Below are positions 6,582 through 9,495 of a DNA stretch of 9,495 bases, piece after piece (within the stretch, counting starts at the first letter, position 1; each line of letters opens with the position of its first letter). The DNA comes from a bacterium (GTDB lineage: Bacteria; Cyanobacteriota; Vampirovibrionia; Obscuribacterales; Obscuribacteraceae): assembly GCA_030431355.1 (NCBI GenBank), contig JAUIJG010000195.1:1-9495 (forward strand). The letters are read 5' to 3'. A model generated the notes under the pieces. The model searched no databases, was not told where the DNA came from, and worked only from the letters and a program-made list of their open reading frames with translations. Made by a program: the position numbers and the translations under genes.

Positions 6582-7435
6582 AGTTTGGAAAGTTCAATCT
6601 ATCAATAGTTCGGGAGAGCAGATTCAGATTGGATGGCGGCGCCATGTATGGTGTGGTTCCCTATACCCTCTGGAGTCGTGATGTTGATGTGGATGACCAG
6701 AACAGAGTCTTGCTCAACTGCAATCTTCTTTTGATCGAAACCGAGAACGGAAATGTGTTGGTAGAGACCGGCATGGGCAACCGGTGGTCGGAAAAAGAGA
6801 TTGAGCGATATCAGATAGAGTCCCTGGTGCAGCCTCAGTCCATGGTCTCAGGATCTGGTCTTTCGAACGATGATATCGATGTGGTTCTGATTTCTCATTT
6901 GCATTTCGATCACACCGGGGGCGCTACCATAGAAGTTGACGGCAAACTGGTTCCTACTTTCTCCCGGGCTAAGTACTATGCCCAGAAAGGAGAGTGGGAT
7001 TTTGCCCATAATTGCAATGCCAGGGCTCGGGGTAGCTACAGGAAAGAAGACTTTGAACCATTGATGGAACATGGTCAGCTTGAGCTGGTGGAAGGAGACA
7101 AAGAGATATTGCCCGGGATCTGGTTGAAGGTGACCGGGGGACATACCAGTCATCATCAGATAATCTACTTTGAATCGGAAGGACAGAAAGGTGTCTATTT
7201 TGCCGACATAGTTCCAACCAGAGGACATGTTCAGCCGCCCTGGGTGATGGGATATGATCATTTCCCGCTCACCAGTTGTGATATCAAATCTGAGTGGTTG
7301 GCGAAGGCGGAGCGAGAAAAGTGGTTGGTTGTTTTTGACCATGAGCCAGGCATTCCCTGGGGGCACTTATCCATTAACGAGAAGAGAAAGTTTGTCTTTG
7401 AGCCCCTGGAAGAAGGTGCTGCTTGTATTGGCTAG
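6578..7435 (+). CDS. Metallo-beta-lactamase-fold hydrolase
   Basis: A 285-residue cytoplasmic-looking protein with a complete binuclear metal site of the MBL superfamily. HLHFDH is at 107-112, the third-motif histidine H189 in GGHTSHH, the bridging aspartate D210 in VYFADIVPT and the last histidine H255 in FDHEPG. The arrangement resembles the group holding quorum-quenching lactonases (AiiA/YtnP type) and related hydrolases. MBL sequences do not reveal substrate reliably, so lactonase activity is only one possibility. No signal peptide is visible. The ATG at 6578 overlaps the TPR-like gene's TGA by four bases, so the two are translationally coupled and probably work together. A GC-rich hairpin follows 12 bases after its stop. 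Family assignment is firm; substrate is unknown. Confidence 0.9.
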   Translation: MKFGKFNLSIVRESRFRLDGGAMYGVVPYTLWSRDVDVDDQNRVLLNCNLLLIETENGNVLVETGMGNRWSEKEIERYQIESLVQPQSMVSGSGLSNDDIDVVLISHLHFDHTGGATIEVDGKLVPTFSRAKYYAQKGEWDFAHNCNARARGSYRKEDFEPLMEHGQLELVEGDKEILPGIWLKVTGGHTSHHQIIYFESEGQKGVYFADIVPTRGHVQPPWVMGYDHFPLTSCDIKSEWLAKAEREKWLVVFDHEPGIPWGHLSINEKRKFVFEPLEEGAACIG

Positions 7436-7446
7436 GTAGCCGCAGC

Positions 7447-7476
7447 CGGGAGTACTGCCTGGTTGTGAGTCTCCCG
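7447..7476 (+). terminator. Hairpin after the MBL gene, weak terminator candidate
   Basis: CGGGAG (7447-7452) pairs with CTCCCG (7471-7476), and after one bulged T, ACT (7454-7456) pairs with AGT (7468-7470), with an 11-base loop. It lies 12 bases after the hydrolase stop, where a terminator is expected. No T run follows (CAATATAGG), so it may instead be a 3' stabilising hairpin or a Rho-linked end. Confidence 0.4.
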
Positions 7477-7781
7477 CAATATAGGTCTTCAAAAGCAAGA
7501 TTTTGACAAAAACACCCATGGACGTAAAGCTGAATATTAAACTTGCTTGACACCGTAAATGGTTGCAAGGCAAGGGCTTTGAAAATGGAAAATGGCGCAA
7601 ACAGTGGTTTTACATTGCTTTGTGAATTAAGTCTTCTGGAAGTTGTCTTTGAACAGTTCTGATCCTGCGCTATCGCTTCCAGGTTCTGAGATTCAAATCT
7701 CCGATTCATGGTTTTCTTTTTTTGATTGTTCCAAGTACTAACACTCGCCTGTAGGCATCGAAGATGGTGGCTCTTCTTTTC

Positions 7782-7832
7782 TCAATCTTGATCACTGATA
7801 ATCGTTGATATAGGATCAGCGATCAAGATCAA
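7782..7832 (-). terminator. Long hairpin just after rlmN, probable transcript end
   Basis: Bases 7782-7799 and 7815-7832 are near-perfect inverted repeats of 18 bases with a 15-base loop. Read as minus-strand RNA, all 18 positions pair, three of them as G-U; read as plus-strand RNA those positions become A-C mismatches. That favours a role in the rlmN transcript, whose stop is 10 bases away. The bases after the hairpin on the minus strand are A/G-rich (GAGAAAAGAAG), not a T run, so it is not a classic intrinsic terminator. It may mark the 3' end or be an intergenic repeat copy. Confidence 0.5.
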
Positions 7833-7842
7833 TATTCAGCAC

Positions 7843-8916
7843 TCAGCGAGTGGTGTCCCGTTTGTGGGCATTGTGAAGCTGACCGCAAGCGGCGTCTATG
7901 TCAGTTCCCCGCTCAAGTCTCAGGGTGACGGTCTTACCACTTTGGGATGCGATGTCTTTGAATTTTTCTTGCCTCTTGCGCGATGGACGGCGATAAAGTG
8001 GCTCTCCGTCGGCAGCGCCCGGGTCAGACGTGGGATTGTACGGAATTAAGTTGATATTGCAATGGAGGTCTCGAACCAGCTCGGCAAGGGTCTCTGCCTG
8101 GTATTCATTATCCGTGACTTTTTCCAGAAGTACATACTCGATGGTTACCCGGCGACCGGTCTTTGCTTTGTACTCCCTCAAAGATTCGAGTAAGTCTTTG
8201 ATAGGATATTGCTTAGTGATGGGCACGACTCGTTCTCTTGTTTCGGTATCCGGGGCATGTAGAGATAGAGCCAGGGTGACAGGGATTTTTTCATCGGCCA
8301 GGCGTTTGATACCCGGGATGACGCCGGAGGTGGATACCGTGATGTGACGGGCGCCGATACCCACCGAGTCGATGATTGTGTGTATCGATTTGATCACTTC
8401 TTCGGTGTTGAGCAGGGGCTCACCCTGGCCCATATAAACAATATTCGAAACCCGCTTACCGGATTCTCGCTGGATAGCCATGACCTGATCCACTATCTCC
8501 TGGCTGGATAGGTTGCGGCTGAAGCCGAGATATCCGGTAGCGCAGAAAGTACAACCGACCGCGCATCCCACCTGGCTGGAGAGGCAAGCCGAGAGGCTGT
8601 CTCTATCCTGGAATGACATGAGAACCGATTCCACCATGCTTTTATCCGGCAGTTCAAAAAGATACTTGCGAGTTCCGTCTTTGCTGACTTGCAAATTTGC
8701 CATGTTCAGAAGGGGAACGCAGGCTTCTGCCTGGAGCTTCTCACGCAGGTCCCTGGATAGATTCGTCATCTCTTCGAAGTCGGAGGCGTATTTTGTATAG
8801 ATCCAGCTGTGGATCTGTTTTGCCCTAAAAGCAGGCAGGGATAAGTCTTTTGCATATTTGCTCAGCTCGTCAAGATTTAAGCCTGATAGAGCTTTTAGAT
8901 TTGAATTGTGGTCCAT
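7843..8916 (-). CDS. rlmN: 23S rRNA (adenine-2503-C2)/tRNA methyltransferase RlmN
   Basis: A 357-residue cytoplasmic radical-SAM enzyme that methylates C2 of A2503 in 23S rRNA and A37 of some tRNAs, tuning translational accuracy. The iron-sulfur cluster motif is CAVGCTFC (C118, C122, C125). C111 in ACLSSQVGC matches the resolving cysteine (Cys118 of the E. coli enzyme), and C344 near the end (RGTDIDAACGQL) matches the methyl-carrying Cys355. The SAM-binding MGQGEPLLN is at 162-170. The N-terminal helical domain (LPAFRAKQIHSWIY at 27-40) is complete, so length fits the family. ATG 8916 is the only canonical start. The frame stays open about 52 codons upstream with no ATG, GTG or TTG, and no close Shine-Dalgarno is present; a short dyad (8917-8928) touches the start. 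It is divergent from secA. Confidence 0.96.
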   Translation of the reverse strand: MDHNSNLKALSGLNLDELSKYAKDLSLPAFRAKQIHSWIYTKYASDFEEMTNLSRDLREKLQAEACVPLLNMANLQVSKDGTRKYLFELPDKSMVESVLMSFQDRDSLSACLSSQVGCAVGCTFCATGYLGFSRNLSSQEIVDQVMAIQRESGKRVSNIVYMGQGEPLLNTEEVIKSIHTIIDSVGIGARHITVSTSGVIPGIKRLADEKIPVTLALSLHAPDTETRERVVPITKQYPIKDLLESLREYKAKTGRRVTIEYVLLEKVTDNEYQAETLAELVRDLHCNINLIPYNPTSDPGAADGEPLYRRPSRKRQEKFKDIASQSGKTVTLRLERGTDIDAACGQLHNAHKRDTTR

Positions 8917-8928
8917 GGTAGTTCTACC
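8917..8928 (-). promoter_or_regulatory. Small dyad abutting the rlmN start codon
   Basis: GGTAG-TT-CTACC at 8917-8928 sits directly against the rlmN ATG. The nearest Shine-Dalgarno-like bases on the minus strand (AAGGA, around 8932-8936) are about 16 bases from the ATG. Folding of the dyad would bring them closer. This could be a translational control element or chance; the possible stem is only four to five pairs. Confidence 0.2.
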
Positions 8929-9118
8929 GAAATCCTTACAGGGTCTTGCTTCCAGGGCTGCGATGCCGGCATCCCGGTGCCAGATGAAATTTAGAAGGTC
9001 TCTTCCCAGGGTCAGTATAAAGCTGTTCCGGTCGCCATATCCTAAAATCTGAGCATTTTCATCGCCCCGTTAATATTTTGTGGCTTAATCTGAAAGATTG
9101 CTTGATATTACCTGGCTT

Positions 9119-9139
9119 TCTTACCATTACAAGGTAAGA
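9119..9139. repeat. Inverted repeat upstream of secA
   Basis: TCTTACC (9119-9125) and GGTAAGA (9133-9139) are perfect 7-bp arms around ATTACAA, followed by a T-rich run (ACGTTTTTATAT). It ends 45 bases before the secA start. The right arm overlaps TAAGAT (9135-9140), which could be a -10 box, making it a candidate operator. The hairpin plus T run could alternatively act as a weak attenuator in the secA leader. Neither reading is proven. Confidence 0.35.
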
Positions 9140-9183
9140 TACGTTTTTATATGGAAAAGATGCCAAGGGGCAGGAGTTACTGA

Positions 9184-9495
9184 ATGAGTTGGGATGAAAA
9201 AGGTCGTGAGTGGTTGAAGGGTCTCTTCGGGGATACCAACGAGAGACGTGTAAAGAACCTCGAGCCTTATGTTGCCAGAACCGCCTCCTTTGAAGAGCAG
9301 ATAAAGAAGCTCAGCGATGATGAACTCAAGGGCAAGACCGCCGAGTTCAAACAAAAGATAGAAAACGCGCTTAAGGATGTGCCGGATCTGAAGCTGATTC
9401 CCGATGACGCTCCCAAAATGCCAGGCCGATTCAGAACCCAGAAAGACAAAGTGCTTGCCAGTGTTCTGGACGATATCCTTCCCGAGGCATTCGCC
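9184..9495 (+). CDS. secA: Preprotein translocase ATPase SecA, N-terminal part (right end cut by window)
   Basis: The first 104 codons of SecA, the ATPase that drives unfolded preproteins through the SecYEG channel. Recognition rests on KNLEPYV (24-30), LSDDELKGKTAEFKQKI (43-59) and ILPEAFA (98-104), which match the conserved start of SecA. The Walker A site and everything beyond lie outside the window. Between EFKQKI and LPEAFA there are about 30 extra residues (roughly 62-94, with a PDDAPKMPGRFRTQKDK core) compared with E. coli SecA. The ATG at 9184 has AGGAG at 9172-9176 with a 7-base spacing, an excellent site. The N-terminal leader (MSWDEKGREWLKGLFGD) is somewhat longer than usual. It is probably needed for export of the surface proteins encoded upstream, as for all Sec substrates. 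Confidence 0.95.
   Translation, partial: MSWDEKGREWLKGLFGDTNERRVKNLEPYVARTASFEEQIKKLSDDELKGKTAEFKQKIENALKDVPDLKLIPDDAPKMPGRFRTQKDKVLASVLDDILPEAFA

Larger units (their letters stand above)
7436..7842. other. 407-bp stretch without a gene, between two convergent genes
   Basis: This separates the hydrolase (plus) and rlmN (minus), which point at each other. No frame here is convincing; a 111-codon minus-strand frame (7374-7709) has no family match, reaches into the hydrolase and lacks a ribosome site. Visible elements are the two hairpins listed separately, TTGACA at 7503-7508 and 7547-7552 without good -10 boxes, the tandem GAAAATG pair at 7581-7594, CTGGAAG/CTTCCAG inverted repeats at 7636-7642 and 7676-7682, the palindrome GAGATT-CA-AATCTC at about 7688-7701, and a T-rich run at 7711-7723. 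It is long for a simple convergent junction and could hold a small RNA, but no known RNA family was recognised. Confidence 0.5.

Noticed and set aside
7374..7709. 111-codon minus-strand frame
   Set aside because: It overlaps the end of the MBL gene and lacks a Shine-Dalgarno and any recognisable motif.
7636..7712. Possible tRNA, because TTCAAAT in GAGATTCAAATCTC resembles a T loop
   Set aside because: The flanking bases do not form a proper T stem around a seven-base loop, and no acceptor, D or anticodon arm fits upstream.
8962..8973. Perfect 12-bp palindrome GATGCCGGCATC between rlmN and secA
   Set aside because: A single copy without flanking symmetry or promoter boxes; such palindromes arise by chance in moderate-GC DNA, and it may just be part of the open frame upstream of rlmN.

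Overview
The window is ordinary bacterial chromosome with genes on both strands and no sign of phage, transposon, CRISPR array or rRNA/tRNA genes. Base composition is moderate, and start codons are a mix of ATG and TTG. The best guess for the host is a Gram-negative-type bacterium of the cyanobacterial/Vampirovibrionia (Melainabacteria) line or something similar. This is inference. It rests on a cyanobacteria-like membrane-anchored TPR-type protein, a pilin with the 'ALPNF' type of N-terminal helix, a LytR-CpsA-Psr protein beside a family 9 glycosyltransferase, and a SecA start resembling cyanobacterial SecA. No single marker settles it.

Layout from left to right. (1) 3-1763, plus strand: the C-terminal end of a sensor histidine kinase, then a response regulator with an HD-GYP c-di-GMP phosphodiesterase output domain, a likely two-component pair. 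(2) 1744-2886, minus strand: a family 9 (heptosyltransferase-like) glycosyltransferase, whose 3' end overlaps the regulator by 20 bp. (3) 2942-4225, plus strand: a LytR-CpsA-Psr glycopolymer transferase, divergent from the glycosyltransferase across only 55 bp. (4) 4226-5139: mostly non-coding, holding one small unrecognised gene (4644-4871) and a strong hairpin terminator. (5) 5140-5664: a type IV pilin/pseudopilin-like protein with its own intrinsic terminator. (6) 5808-7435: a membrane-anchored TPR-like protein translationally coupled (ATGA overlap) to a metallo-beta-lactamase-fold hydrolase. (7) 7436-7842: about 400 bp with no gene but several inverted repeats, including a long hairpin 10 bases past the rlmN stop. 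(8) 7843-8916, minus strand: rlmN. (9) 9184 to the window end, plus strand: the first 104 codons of secA.

Common themes are the cell surface and envelope (glycosyltransferase, LCP protein, pilin, SecA) and c-di-GMP signalling (HD-GYP regulator). That the HD-GYP regulator controls the surface genes is only a guess from proximity. The most useful correction is the start of the TPR-like gene: the upstream ATG at 5739 lies in the loop of the pilin terminator, and a TTG at 5808 with a well-spaced Shine-Dalgarno is the better start. I did not find a convincing new multi-gene system. The points most worth checking are the small gene, the TPR/hydrolase pair and the structured non-coding stretches.
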